From the IMG/VR virus record IMGVR_UViG_3300024520_000425, positions 1-26,430 of that record: a stretch of DNA of 26,430 bases. One strand, 5' to 3'. Position 1 is the first letter of the stretch; each line of letters opens with the position of its first letter. The notes below the pieces were generated by a model. That model had not been told where the DNA came from. It saw only the letters and a list, made by a program, of their open reading frames with translations, and did not search any database. Origin of the DNA: a virus. Shown here one piece after another: positions 1 through 9,527 of the stretch. The position numbers and the translations under genes are program-made.

Positions 1-2
1 GT

Positions 3-1736
3 GGATATGAGACCAAGGTAAGCACTGCATTTGATGGAAGTGCTAGAGATTTAATTACATATCGAAGTGATAATAATAAAAAGAGGGCTGTCTTTGGAAC
101 ACCTGATAAATTGTATGCACATAACGGCGATACGATAACAGACATTACTCCTATAGTAACAGCAGTTACTTTAGCAAATTGTTTTGGTACTTCTTCTGGT
201 TCTACTAGAGTATGTTGTTCTGATGCTGGTCATGGCAGGGCAGTAGGTGATTATGTTTATTTTACTTCTACTGCTACTTTTAATGCAGTAAGTCTTAGTA
301 CTAATGTTTATCCTGTTGTAAGTGTAGTGGACACCAATATATTTACAATATCTGTAACTGATGCTGCAAATGCTACAGCAAGTGATGTGGGATCAGCTAC
401 TTTTAATTATTTACTACCTACTGGTAACTCAATAGCTGTTGGTGGTCTAGGCTATGGTGCTGCTGCATACCAAGCTACCGTGTGTGCTTCTGATACAAGA
501 GCATGGAACCAAGCAGCAAGTGCAGATGCAACTGATATTGTTTTTGATATATCTCAATGGAGTCTTGATAACTGGGGAAATGATGTAATAGCCAATAGGA
601 ATGGCGGTAATATTTTCTACTTTGATAGTGATGCTTCTACTGTACCTATAAGAGCTACTTCTATAACAACTTCTCCTATCAGTGTCAACTCAATTGTTGT
701 GTCACCCAATGATAGACATTTAATAGCATTGGGTGCTAATTCTTATGCCGCTGCTACCACCGTTAGTGGTCCTTTTGATCCTATGCTGGTACGTTGGTCT
801 GATCAAGATAATCGTACTAATTGGGTTCCTTCACTTACTACTACATCTGGTGAGGTAGTTTTAACTGACGGTACTAAAATTATGGGAGGTCTTCGCTCCA
901 GAAGTGCTATTCATATTTGGACTGATACTGCTATGTGGACAATGCAGTTTGTTGGTCCTCCCTTTACTTTTAGATTTACACCTGCTGGTACTAACTGTGG
1001 TATGATTGCGCCACATGCAGCAGTAGATTATAATGGTATTTCATACTGGATGGGATATGATAACTTTTATAAGTATGATGGTCAAGTAAGAGTTCTTGAT
1101 TGCACAGTGCGTAGATTTATATTTGATAGATTGGCTACTAAATATAAGGCTAAAGTTTATACAGGCGTTAATTCAGAGTTTAAAGAAATTATTTGGCTTT
1201 ATGCTTCTGATGATTCAGGAGTTACAGAGTGTGATAGCTACGTAATCTTCTCTCCTGAGAATAACTATTGGACATATGGTACAGGTGTGTTTACAACATT
1301 TGCAGATAAAGAAGTATTCGGTAATACAATTACTACAGGTGTATCTATTAATGCCAGTGGTGACTCTACTGGTAACAATAAATTATTTAATAATGAACCT
1401 GCAGATTACTATACAGAGAATAATAGAACTATAACTTCTTTTGTAGAGTCTGCTGATTTTGATGTAGATGACGGTAATCAAATATTATTTATGAATAGAT
1501 TGATACCTGACTTCGATCTAAACACAGGTAAGTTAAGAGTAAAAATTATTACTAAAAAATATCCAGAGAGTAGTGAAGAGATAACTAAAGAGTTTGATGT
1601 AACTCAACAAACAGATAAGATTAATTTTAGAGCAAGGGGAAGGCAAGCAAAAATTAGGGTGTCTTGTAGTTCGCAGGGGTCAAGCTGGCAGTGGGGATCG
1701 GTCAGACTTGGCTTCCAAGGGGATGGAGAAAGATAA
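3..1736 (+). CDS. Tail/neck virion protein, P22 gp10-like (5' partial)
   Basis: The frame is open from the first bases of the window, so the N-terminus is missing; TTG and ATG codons near 111 are internal. The visible 577 or so residues are rich in Ser, Thr, Asn and aromatic residues, as in beta-rich structural proteins. An early segment with H-G-R-A-V-G-D-Y-V (about 75-85 codons in) resembles modules seen in marine phage tail proteins. The central part (WSDQDNRTNW, then an IWTDTAMW and GPPFTF stretch) matches my memory of the P22 gp10-like DNA stabilisation/tail hub family. The end (WQWGSVRLGFQGDGER) is typical of the same proteins. The stop overlaps the next start as TAATG. Structural assignment is firm; the exact gp10-like role is inference, and a T7 gp12-like tail tubular protein is the alternative. 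Confidence 0.7.
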   Translation, partial: GYETKVSTAFDGSARDLITYRSDNNKKRAVFGTPDKLYAHNGDTITDITPIVTAVTLANCFGTSSGSTRVCCSDAGHGRAVGDYVYFTSTATFNAVSLSTNVYPVVSVVDTNIFTISVTDAANATASDVGSATFNYLLPTGNSIAVGGLGYGAAAYQATVCASDTRAWNQAASADATDIVFDISQWSLDNWGNDVIANRNGGNIFYFDSDASTVPIRATSITTSPISVNSIVVSPNDRHLIALGANSYAAATTVSGPFDPMLVRWSDQDNRTNWVPSLTTTSGEVVLTDGTKIMGGLRSRSAIHIWTDTAMWTMQFVGPPFTFRFTPAGTNCGMIAPHAAVDYNGISYWMGYDNFYKYDGQVRVLDCTVRRFIFDRLATKYKAKVYTGVNSEFKEIIWLYASDDSGVTECDSYVIFSPENNYWTYGTGVFTTFADKEVFGNTITTGVSINASGDSTGNNKLFNNEPADYYTENNRTITSFVESADFDVDDGNQILFMNRLIPDFDLNTGKLRVKIITKKYPESSEEITKEFDVTQQTDKINFRARGRQAKIRVSCSSQGSSWQWGSVRLGFQGDGER

Positions 1737-2020
1737 TGGCAAGATACCCAACATTTCCAACAAGATTTATTGATACAAGTGATGAAGAGTTAAAAGAGTT
1801 ATACGCAACTTTAGAGACATGGTCTGGTCTTTTAACAAATGAATTAGAAACTAGAGATATAGATGTAGATGCTGCACCAGCTACTAATATTTATACAGTG
1901 GTTACAGTAACAAGTATAGGACGACCACGTAAGGGGGATATAGCGTATTCAGCAAGCAGCGGTAAGTATAAAGGATATGTAAGTACCGCAGTATCAACAG
2001 AATGGCAGGACTTAAACTAA
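1736..2020 (+). CDS. Small conserved phage protein, probably virion-associated
   Basis: This encodes 94 aa. An upstream GTG at 1691 is also in frame, but the ATG at 1736 overlaps the preceding TAA by one base (TAATG) and has a GGAG ribosome binding site about 8 bases upstream, so I take 1736. The first half is acidic and helical (DEELKELYATLETW); the second half looks beta-rich and ends in a Gly/Ser/Tyr segment (GRPRKGDIAYSASSGKYKGY) like short C-terminal domains of phage tail-linked proteins. It sits between a tail protein and further late genes. No enzymatic motif is visible and the function is unknown. Confidence 0.65.
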   Translation: MARYPTFPTRFIDTSDEELKELYATLETWSGLLTNELETRDIDVDAAPATNIYTVVTVTSIGRPRKGDIAYSASSGKYKGYVSTAVSTEWQDLN

Positions 2021-2226
2021 TGAAAAAAATGTCACCCGCTGAATACCATGATTTAATTAATAACAGTACCTATATTAGTAATCTTAACCAAGGTAATGTT
2101 ATTGATCATAGTAGATATTTATTAACACAGAAGATGGAAACATTTGAAAAATTAAAATCTGCTGAAGACCCTAACTTTATGGCAGACCAAACAAGGGCGC
2201 AATCTAATTATGGAAGAGTGAAGTAA
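2020..2226 (+). CDS. Small hypothetical phage protein
   Basis: This encodes 68 aa starting MKKMSPAEYHDLIN. A longer version from ATG 2002 is possible, but the ATG at 2020 overlaps the preceding TAA (TAATG) and has AGGA about 9 bases upstream, matching how its neighbours start. The protein is charged and probably helical, with no membrane segment, Cys pair or recognisable motif. Its stop again overlaps the next start by one base, so it is translationally coupled in the late operon. A structural or assembly role is inferred only from position. Confidence 0.6.
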   Translation: MKKMSPAEYHDLINNSTYISNLNQGNVIDHSRYLLTQKMETFEKLKSAEDPNFMADQTRAQSNYGRVK

Positions 2227-2948
2227 TGCCAGTACAAAATAGTCCTCTTGGAGAATTAGCAGCTATGAGAGCAATGGCAGGACAAAGACAAGCTATGGGC
2301 GGACCTCCACCGAGTGCTGGTGGTCGTCCTATGCCTCCACCGGGTGCTGGTAGTCCTATGCCTCCGGGTGCTGGGATGCCCCCTCCGGGTGCTGGTGGGC
2401 CTCTTATGAGCGCTGGTGGTCCTCCTATGGTGCCACCGGGTGCTGGAATGCCGCCTCCTCAAGACACACTTAATACATTTTTAACTGAACCTAAAGCAAA
2501 TGGTAAATCAATACAACAGGACGCTTTAGATGTATTGGCAGATAAAGCAGGAATTGATACATCAAAAGGTTTACCAATGGAAGCTCTAATGCCATCTCTT
2601 AGAACTCCAATTGATGCAGAAACTGGTGGTGGTTTAATGAATCTTATGATGCGTGATTTATTTTCTGGACAGGTGCCGGGACAGGGCCACGGTATGGAAG
2701 ATAATGTTTACATGCCAATAGTACAGAGACAAGAAGGAAGTCAGGTAGGTACACTTGCTGTTAGTCCTGATGAATATGTAGTAGATGCCCATACCATGTC
2801 AGCACTTGGTAATGGTAGCGCAGATGCAGGAGCAAATGTTATGGATCAGGTAGTACAGGGTGTGCGAGAAAAAGCATACGGGACAATACAGCAACCAAAT
2901 GAAATTAACGGACTGGCCGCACTAAGGCCAATGTTGGAAAGGGTATAA
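2226..2948 (+). CDS. Pro/Gly/Met-rich virion-associated protein
   Basis: This encodes 240 aa. After a short helical N-terminus (residues 1-20), residues about 25-80 are a low-complexity run of P-P-P-G-A-G and related units, likely a flexible linker. The rest is globular. Residues about 175-240 carry a segment (SPDEYVVDAHTMSALGNG, then DAGANVMDQVVQGVR) that resembles a conserved E-Y-V-x-x-A-x-x-x-S-x-L-G-x-G-S domain I recall from marine podovirus and cyanophage virion proteins. The start overlaps the previous stop (TAATG), and the gene is followed after 2 bases by the next one. The repeat DNA could vary in length between relatives. Molecular function is unknown. Confidence 0.7.
   Translation: MPVQNSPLGELAAMRAMAGQRQAMGGPPPSAGGRPMPPPGAGSPMPPGAGMPPPGAGGPLMSAGGPPMVPPGAGMPPPQDTLNTFLTEPKANGKSIQQDALDVLADKAGIDTSKGLPMEALMPSLRTPIDAETGGGLMNLMMRDLFSGQVPGQGHGMEDNVYMPIVQRQEGSQVGTLAVSPDEYVVDAHTMSALGNGSADAGANVMDQVVQGVREKAYGTIQQPNEINGLAALRPMLERV
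2300..2460 (+). repeat. Degenerate tandem repeat coding for PPGAG units
   Basis: Imperfect copies of a roughly 15-30 base unit built around CCTCCACCGGGTGCTGGT encode Pro-Pro-Gly-Ala-Gly with Met, Ser or Gly spacers. At least four copies of CCGGGTGCTGG are visible. The repeats keep the reading frame, so they form a coding linker rather than an attachment site or origin. Pro before Gly is always CCG here. Confidence 0.75.
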
Positions 2949-2950
2949 TT

Positions 2951-5194
2951 ATGGCAATAAATTGGGGAGATAAACCAACTACCTCTTCAGCGACCAGTAT
3001 GGGTATGTATCCTGAGTGGATGAAGAAGGATATGCTTGAAGCACAGGATGCCTATAAAAAGCTTTATGAACATAATTTAGATGTGGGTTATAGACCCTAT
3101 ACAGGCATGACCACTGCTGGATTTACACCTGAACAAATTGCTTCTCAGCAAGGTTTGGCATCAATGGTGGGAAGTCAGGCTCCTTTACAGCAAGAAGCTC
3201 TTGGTTTAACCAGAGGTCTTACTTCTGAGTTTACTCCTGAACAAGCTCAAAAGTATATGTCTCCCTATCTTAGGGCCTCGCTTGATGCTCAAAAAGCAGC
3301 GGCACAACGTCAGTTTGAGGGTACTAAGCTTCCTCAGTTTGAAGCACAGGCTGTTCAGGCGGGCGCTATGAGTGGTCTAGGGTCTAGGGCTGGTGTTCAG
3401 GCCGCTGAGTTGCAATCAGGACAGAATAGATTGATGGCAGATTTAGAAGCAACGGGTCAGCAAAAAGCCTATCAAGATGCTCAAAACTTATTCAAGTCTC
3501 AAAAGGAAAGAGAGAAACAATCTGCTCTTGCATTGCAAAATTTAAATAAAGAAATGTTTACTGGAGGCATTAAAGAGCAAGCCCTCTTAGAGGCCATAGG
3601 TGGTGAAAAACAACAGATGGTCCAGTCAACACTGGATGATGCTCAAACAAAATATTGGGATAAAGAAGAGTTTGGACGAAATGAACTTAATAAATGGTAT
3701 CAATCTCTTCTAGGGAATCCAATATGGAAACAACCCAATGTGGTAAAAACAGGTACTCAAGCCGGGGGTGGACCGGGTATGGGTAAAACCTTAGGGTCGC
3801 TGGCAGCTACTGGTATCGGAGCTTATTTGGGTGGTGGCGGTACTTTTGGTGGTATGTTTAAAGCTGGTGGTTCTATTCGTGGTGGTCTTGCCTCTATGCC
3901 TCAAGCATATCCTTATATGAACCATATGCGTAGGAACATGGGTGGTCAGGTTGTACCGCCTGTGGTGTATAGGCAAGAACCCGGACAGGTAGGAGGACTT
4001 CAGGACCACTATGATAGTGCTGAAGGGGGTGAATTCACGGTCGAGACAGCCGAACGCATACCGGGCTATATGGCTAATCCTCGTACAGCTTTAGATATTC
4101 CTGATGTAATTAAAAAGGACATGCCTTTTCAAAGTATTACTGGAGATATAGTGGGTACAGAAGAAGCTCTTGCTAAACGAGAAAAAGACCCAACTATGAA
4201 AGTAGACGTGTCCCCAGTGGGGAAGGAGCTTAGTGCTGAAGCAAGAGTAAGGAATTCTACGGCTGGTAATATAGCACAGATAGCAAGAATTGAAGAACAA
4301 AGAATATTAAAAAATAGAGATGCTAGTGCTGCAGAAATAGCAGGTATTAGAAAAGAAACTAATGCTTTTCAAAAAAGACAAGAAGAGAGATTCACTAAAT
4401 ATCAAAACATGGTTACAAAACTTGTTGGTGATGATCCAAACGCAAAACAAAAGTTTTGGTTTACAGTTGCGGCGGCGATAGGTAAGCCGGGTGGTAATGC
4501 TTTTACCAATATGGCAGAAGGTTTTAGACAAGCTACTCTTAATGCAGATGCTGATAGAAAAGAAAAGAATAAATTGTTAATGCAAATTGCAAAAGATGAA
4601 ATAGACTTTATGAAAGATGTGGATACATTAGGATTCACTACTGAAGTTAAACTCTTAGGTCTTACTAAAAAACAGCAAAAAGAAGTAAATGCACTGGACA
4701 GCAATATACGAAAAAGATTTATGGAGGAAATGAAAATATACGGTGACTATTTACTTGCAATGTCTAAGGCAAAAGGAACTTCAAAAGATAAATCTTTTGG
4801 AAGTCTTATTAAACAAGGAGAAGGTCAGATAGGAAAAGAGTATGGCTTTATGGTCGACGAGGAAGGAAATTTAGGTGCAGGAGAAGGTTCTCCTCCTTTG
4901 GACAATCCACTTTATCAACAAATGCTTAAACGTCAAGCACAATTTAGAAAGTTATATACAGATAAATTAAAGGAGTTAGGGAGTACAAGTTATAAAGCAC
5001 AACTTAAAGCTTATGACTATGCGACAGCAAATACTGATCCAAAAACTGATACATCTAATTCAGTTAAAACATTTTCTACGATGAAGGACGCAAATAGAGT
5101 TGTAAAAGAAGATAAAAATAATTATTTAAATACAATTATACAAATTGGTGATACAAGATTTAAAGTAACTGAAGCCGGATTCGTGAAACAATAG
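2951..5194 (+). CDS. Large internal virion / ejection-type protein
   Basis: This encodes 747 aa. The N-terminal third is Gln/Ala-rich and helical, with a PYLRASLDAQKAAAQRQFEG segment (about residues 105-125) and GAMSGLGSRAGVQAAE (about 135-152) that match a domain common in marine podovirus internal virion proteins. Residues about 270-310 are a glycine-rich, partly hydrophobic stretch that may touch membrane. A segment near 340 (VVYRQEPGQVGGL) resembles VQRQEGSQVGTL in the preceding protein. Residues about 390-470 look like a charged coiled coil, and the C-terminal half stays Lys/Glu-rich. There is no catalytic motif. Position between tail genes and a second giant protein suggests DNA ejection through the envelope, as for P22 ejection or T7 core proteins; this is inference. 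Confidence 0.7.
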   Translation: MAINWGDKPTTSSATSMGMYPEWMKKDMLEAQDAYKKLYEHNLDVGYRPYTGMTTAGFTPEQIASQQGLASMVGSQAPLQQEALGLTRGLTSEFTPEQAQKYMSPYLRASLDAQKAAAQRQFEGTKLPQFEAQAVQAGAMSGLGSRAGVQAAELQSGQNRLMADLEATGQQKAYQDAQNLFKSQKEREKQSALALQNLNKEMFTGGIKEQALLEAIGGEKQQMVQSTLDDAQTKYWDKEEFGRNELNKWYQSLLGNPIWKQPNVVKTGTQAGGGPGMGKTLGSLAATGIGAYLGGGGTFGGMFKAGGSIRGGLASMPQAYPYMNHMRRNMGGQVVPPVVYRQEPGQVGGLQDHYDSAEGGEFTVETAERIPGYMANPRTALDIPDVIKKDMPFQSITGDIVGTEEALAKREKDPTMKVDVSPVGKELSAEARVRNSTAGNIAQIARIEEQRILKNRDASAAEIAGIRKETNAFQKRQEERFTKYQNMVTKLVGDDPNAKQKFWFTVAAAIGKPGGNAFTNMAEGFRQATLNADADRKEKNKLLMQIAKDEIDFMKDVDTLGFTTEVKLLGLTKKQQKEVNALDSNIRKRFMEEMKIYGDYLLAMSKAKGTSKDKSFGSLIKQGEGQIGKEYGFMVDEEGNLGAGEGSPPLDNPLYQQMLKRQAQFRKLYTDKLKELGSTSYKAQLKAYDYATANTDPKTDTSNSVKTFSTMKDANRVVKEDKNNYLNTIIQIGDTRFKVTEAGFVKQ

Positions 5195-5202
5195 GTTTTA
5201 TT

Positions 5203-8200
5203 ATGGCATTTCCTGATTTTATTCCTTTTGATCCTCCTTCAGATTCTTCTTTAGAAACAGTTACAGTTGATCCTAAAAAAAGAGGTAGAATATCTTCTGA
5301 TGTTTTAAAAAAAGTACAGCCTCGCACTAAAGATTTAGGTAAAGAAGTTTATGAAAAAGCTATTAAAGATAGAGAGTCTCAAGCTGTATCTGCTTTAGCT
5401 ACTAATAAAGATTGGAATAAAAATGCAAAAATAATTTGGGATCAGGAAAATCCCGATGTAGAGTTTAATACAGAAAAAGAAGGTTATAATAGTATAGGCG
5501 ATTGGTTTATGGATCGTCATTCAAAATTAGGGAATGATTTAACTAATCTTGGATTGACTGCTTATAATATAGGAGATATGTCTAAAGAGCAGCAAAGAGC
5601 ATGGTCTGATTCTTTACAACAATTTGAAGTAGCAGATTCAGATATGAAAAGTTTTTTACGTGCTGTTAAAAATACTACACTTGCTCCTGAAACTATTATA
5701 GGTTTAGTAGGTACATTAGGTATAGGTGCGCTTGCTAAATTAATTGGTGGTAAAGCAGCTTCCACAGCAGCTAAACTAGCATTTAAAAATCAAATAACAG
5801 CACAACTTACTAAAAAAAATATAGTTGAAGAAGCTGTTGAAAATGTAGGTAAAGATAAAGCTATTAAAAGAAAAGTTAAAGAAGTAACAGATGATGAATT
5901 AAAAACCCAAGCTGCTAAAATTTTAAAAGCTAAACAAACAGGAGTTGCAATAGTTGCTGGTGGTGGATATGGTGGTGGCTTTGATGTAGGAACACAAATT
6001 ATTGCTAAACCAGATGATCCTATAAATGTTGAAAAAGCAGCTATATCTACAGGTCTTGGAATGATTACTGGTGGTCTTTTAAGTCGTGTTATGCCTGTTA
6101 GTAGAGATGCTCAAAATATAGCAGATGCTGTACGTAAGAATTTAGAAGAAACTCCCTCAACAAAAAATGTTAAAGTTAAAACATTACAAAAAGAAACTGA
6201 TGTTGTCGATCCAAGTAAACCTGTTAGGCATAATATAACAGAGAGATTAGCAGAACTAAATACAAAAGTAGGAAGATTTTTTAAATCTAATGTTACACTT
6301 CCTAGAGAAATATTTAATGCGGCTCTTAAAAAAGAAAGGGGAAGTAATGTTGGTTTAAGTATAAAAGCTTCTTTAAAAAAATTACAAAAAGAAATTAATA
6401 AAGATAGATTAGCAAGAATAAAAAATAAAGTAAATACAAGAATTAAAGACGATGATATTAATAACTTTTTTGATGATGGAACTATTTCACCTTCCTTACA
6501 AGGAACTCAAGTATTAAAATCTTTACAAGAAGTAGGAAATTTAATAGAGGGAAATGAGAATCAATTAAATAATTTACTTGGACTAAAAGGTGATAGAAAA
6601 TTAGGCGTTAATCGTAGTGAAGGTAAATTTTATATAACAAGAAGTTTTGAGGCTGTTAATAATCCTGCTTACTTACAAAAAATTATAGAAGCCTTAGACG
6701 GTAAAGATAAAATTGATGGAGAGTTTTTAAATAAAGTAGAGGGTGCAAGAGATGCGCTTAAAAAACAATTTCCTAAAGCTTCATCAGAACAAATTGATGA
6801 TAGAATAGCTGCGCTAGTTAGAAACTTATCTGGTGATATAGACTCTACTGATTTTATTTTAGACATACCAAAACTTTTAGGAGACCTTACTCCTAAAGCT
6901 GGAACAAACACTAGAAAATCTTTAAATTCTTTAAAAAGAAGACAAGATTTAACTGAACCTATATTAAATTTATTAGGTGAAAGAAAAGATGCTGTAGGTA
7001 GACTTGCTGAAACATTAACTACTCAACAAAAATTAATTAAAAGTGCTGAATATTTTTCAACACTAGATGAGTTTGCTCGTAAAGCTTTAGAAAAAGCTGA
7101 TGGAGATACAGCTACTATAGAGTTAGGTGGATTTGTAAATTTTTTACCTAAAAAAAGAGCTACTATTAAAAGACAAAAAACACAAAAATATCCTAAAGGT
7201 AAAAAAACACCTCCTGCTCGTACTCCTAAAAATTTAGAAGATTTAGTTAAACAAGAATTAGGAAAGAAAGGTGTTCAGTCTGGAAAATTTTTAAAAGATA
7301 TTTATACAGATGAAACACTTTTTAATTATTTTGAAAATGGTATAGATTACTGGAGTAATTCAAAGTTAGGTGGTGGAAAATTTGGTAATACATTAGCACA
7401 AGTTGCTGCATATGGTCAGGCTACCCAAACAGTTTTAGATATACCTGCATACTTTGTAAATACTTTAGGTGCTATTCAAAATCTTGGAAGTAACGGATAT
7501 ATATTTTCTGCTATTGGAAAAGATGATGTTGTTCGACAAGCAACTAAAGATATGTTTGAAATGTATAGGTTAGAAAATAAAGAATCTTTAAAAAGATTAG
7601 AAAGATTAAGAGAAGAAGGTGTTGTTGATAGTGATTTATCTTCAGAGATTATTCGTAAAAATATTAATTTATATGGTAAAAATTTAGAAAACCCTTTATC
7701 AAAAACTTATAAAAAGGGTATGGAAAATTTAAGTCAAGCTTATGGTGTTCCTGATACATATGCTAAATTAATAGCTCATGAAATAGAATACAGAGAATTA
7801 AAAAAGATGTATGGTAATACTGTTTCAGATGATGAATTATTTTCAATGGCATCTGAAATAGTTCGTGATGTTATGCCTTCATATAGTGTGGCTGCGCCGG
7901 GAGCTAGAATGTTATCTAGATTACCTATTGGTACGTATGCTTTATTTCCTTCTGAAATGGTACGAACATCTAAAAATATTATTACATATTCATTAACAGA
8001 TTTAGTTAAAGGTTCTAATGAAATAAGAAAAGGAAATATAAAATTAGGTGGGAGATTAATAAAAAGAGGTGTTAGAAGAGGAACAGGTTTTGCTGCTACT
8101 ACTTATGGACTTGAATCTTATGTAAATGCTAATAATGAATTATTAACAGAAACTCCTAATAAAAATATTTCTGCTTCTGAACAAAATAAAATAAATAAAA

Positions 8201-9255
8201 GAGTTGTTGAATTATCAGGACCAGCTTTTGCAAGAGGTGCTAACCCTTACCTGTTACAAGGTTTTAAAGAAGCAGTAGATTCTAAAACTGGTCAACGATC
8301 TATAATAGGTAGATATGCAAACTCTGCACAATATGATGCAGCAGATTTTAATAAAGTTGCTGTAAGATTAACTGGTCGGATACTTGGTGGAGATATGTTA
8401 AGCTCTACTACAATAGAAGATACTGTCAAAGGATTGGGTGAATCTATTATAGGTCCATATACATCTCCAAAGTTTGTAGTGGATGGTCTTATTAATATTG
8501 CTGCGAGTTCTATTGGTCATGGAGATTTATTTTCAGAAGAGCAGCCGGGAATTAATTATGAAAATGCTAAACGTATTGTTTTTGAACTTGCTAGGTCTTT
8601 AGAACCGGGAACATCTCAAGCTGTTAGAGCATACTTTGATCAAATGAAAGCTTCAGAGGTAGCAGAAATAGCTCGTAATTCATATGGTTATCCTTTAACT
8701 ATGAATGATATGAATAGCTGGTTAATGACAGGGCAAAGAACTGTTACAAATGATATTAATAAATCTATAGGATATACTATTTATAAAGATATGCGTCAGT
8801 TAGATTTAAGTGATAAATCTTTTACAAGTTATTTAAGGCAATTAAAACCAGAACAAATGACCCCAACTATTGTTGAAAATATAGTAAGTAAATATAAAGA
8901 ATCTATGCAAGTAAAAAGAGAAAACTATAATAAATTACAAGAGAAAATGAATCTATATTCTTTATTTTCTTATCAAGATAAAAATGGTAATTCTAAATCT
9001 TTAGGTATAGGTGGAATTTATCGTGCTGTTTCTGGACCCAATATGCAATATGAAAAAAATGGAAAGGAAGCATTATTGGTAATGAATACTCCATTTACTC
9101 AAGCTGTTTTAAATCCAATGGATAACAAAAATTTAATGAATATTTTACAAGAAAAATTTGGTAAGAGAAATCCACTTGAAATTATAGGGAAACTTTCTAA
9201 AGCTTACAAAGAAGAAATTACTAACCAAAAACCAGAAATCATACCTTTCGATTAG
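5203..9255 (+). CDS. Very large (1350 aa) internal virion / ejection-type protein
   Basis: This is the largest gene in the window. Residues about 155-185 (APETIIGLVGTLGIGALAKL) and about 245-300 form hydrophobic glycine-rich segments that could be membrane-active. Much of the rest is Lys/Glu/Asn-rich and helical. Residues about 890-950 (PSYSVAAPGARMLSRLPIG and following) recall the C-terminal part of large marine phage internal proteins. I see no lytic transglycosylase or peptidase motif. Size and place between another ejection-type protein and the lysis genes fit a T7 gp16-like core protein, but the name rests on context. Base composition is clearly more AT-rich than the flanking genes. The start codon has only a weak AGG upstream; the gene begins 8 bases after the previous stop. 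Confidence 0.65.
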   Translation: MAFPDFIPFDPPSDSSLETVTVDPKKRGRISSDVLKKVQPRTKDLGKEVYEKAIKDRESQAVSALATNKDWNKNAKIIWDQENPDVEFNTEKEGYNSIGDWFMDRHSKLGNDLTNLGLTAYNIGDMSKEQQRAWSDSLQQFEVADSDMKSFLRAVKNTTLAPETIIGLVGTLGIGALAKLIGGKAASTAAKLAFKNQITAQLTKKNIVEEAVENVGKDKAIKRKVKEVTDDELKTQAAKILKAKQTGVAIVAGGGYGGGFDVGTQIIAKPDDPINVEKAAISTGLGMITGGLLSRVMPVSRDAQNIADAVRKNLEETPSTKNVKVKTLQKETDVVDPSKPVRHNITERLAELNTKVGRFFKSNVTLPREIFNAALKKERGSNVGLSIKASLKKLQKEINKDRLARIKNKVNTRIKDDDINNFFDDGTISPSLQGTQVLKSLQEVGNLIEGNENQLNNLLGLKGDRKLGVNRSEGKFYITRSFEAVNNPAYLQKIIEALDGKDKIDGEFLNKVEGARDALKKQFPKASSEQIDDRIAALVRNLSGDIDSTDFILDIPKLLGDLTPKAGTNTRKSLNSLKRRQDLTEPILNLLGERKDAVGRLAETLTTQQKLIKSAEYFSTLDEFARKALEKADGDTATIELGGFVNFLPKKRATIKRQKTQKYPKGKKTPPARTPKNLEDLVKQELGKKGVQSGKFLKDIYTDETLFNYFENGIDYWSNSKLGGGKFGNTLAQVAAYGQATQTVLDIPAYFVNTLGAIQNLGSNGYIFSAIGKDDVVRQATKDMFEMYRLENKESLKRLERLREEGVVDSDLSSEIIRKNINLYGKNLENPLSKTYKKGMENLSQAYGVPDTYAKLIAHEIEYRELKKMYGNTVSDDELFSMASEIVRDVMPSYSVAAPGARMLSRLPIGTYALFPSEMVRTSKNIITYSLTDLVKGSNEIRKGNIKLGGRLIKRGVRRGTGFAATTYGLESYVNANNELLTETPNKNISASEQNKINKRVVELSGPAFARGANPYLLQGFKEAVDSKTGQRSIIGRYANSAQYDAADFNKVAVRLTGRILGGDMLSSTTIEDTVKGLGESIIGPYTSPKFVVDGLINIAASSIGHGDLFSEEQPGINYENAKRIVFELARSLEPGTSQAVRAYFDQMKASEVAEIARNSYGYPLTMNDMNSWLMTGQRTVTNDINKSIGYTIYKDMRQLDLSDKSFTSYLRQLKPEQMTPTIVENIVSKYKESMQVKRENYNKLQEKMNLYSLFSYQDKNGNSKSLGIGGIYRAVSGPNMQYEKNGKEALLVMNTPFTQAVLNPMDNKNLMNILQEKFGKRNPLEIIGKLSKAYKEEITNQKPEIIPFD

Positions 9256-9278
9256 GTACAAATATTGGAGAATAAATA

Positions 9279-9527
9279 ATGGAAGCATCAAGCCACATGA
9301 TCTGGAATGCCATACTAAGTCTTGCCTGTGGTTCATTTGTGTGGTGGATGAGAGGGATTGGTATAAAAATAGAGGAGAACAGGAAGTTGGTTAGCAGAAC
9401 CAGAGAGGAAATGGCAAAGGAGTATGCACTCAAGGCTGAAGTCGAGAGAGACCTTGCTAAAATTATGAGTCGTTTTGATCGTGTAGAAAGTAAACTGGAT
9501 AACTTAATGGAGAGAATAATAAAGTAA
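9279..9527 (+). CDS. Small TM plus coiled-coil protein, candidate holin/spanin-like
   Basis: This encodes 82 aa. Residues about 8-25 form one hydrophobic membrane segment containing two Trp (SLACGSFVWWM), followed by a basic patch and a long heptad-like charged helix (32-80). GGAG lies 6 bases before the ATG. The stop overlaps the start of the M15 endolysin gene (TAATG). One TM helix with a coiled coil next to an endolysin is a common layout for phage holins and i-spanin-like proteins, but no lipobox or second spanin is visible, so the exact lysis role is open. Confidence 0.65.
   Translation: MEASSHMIWNAILSLACGSFVWWMRGIGIKIEENRKLVSRTREEMAKEYALKAEVERDLAKIMSRFDRVESKLDNLMERIIK

Noticed and set aside
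1691-1735. GTG start giving a 109-aa version of the second gene
   Set aside because: It would overlap the tail gene by 46 bases; the ATG at 1736 has a ribosome binding site and the usual TAATG overlap.
2256-2462. Arg/Thr/Ser-rich open frame on the minus strand
   Set aside because: It is the mirror image of the Pro/Gly repeat in the virion gene and has no start signal or coding character.
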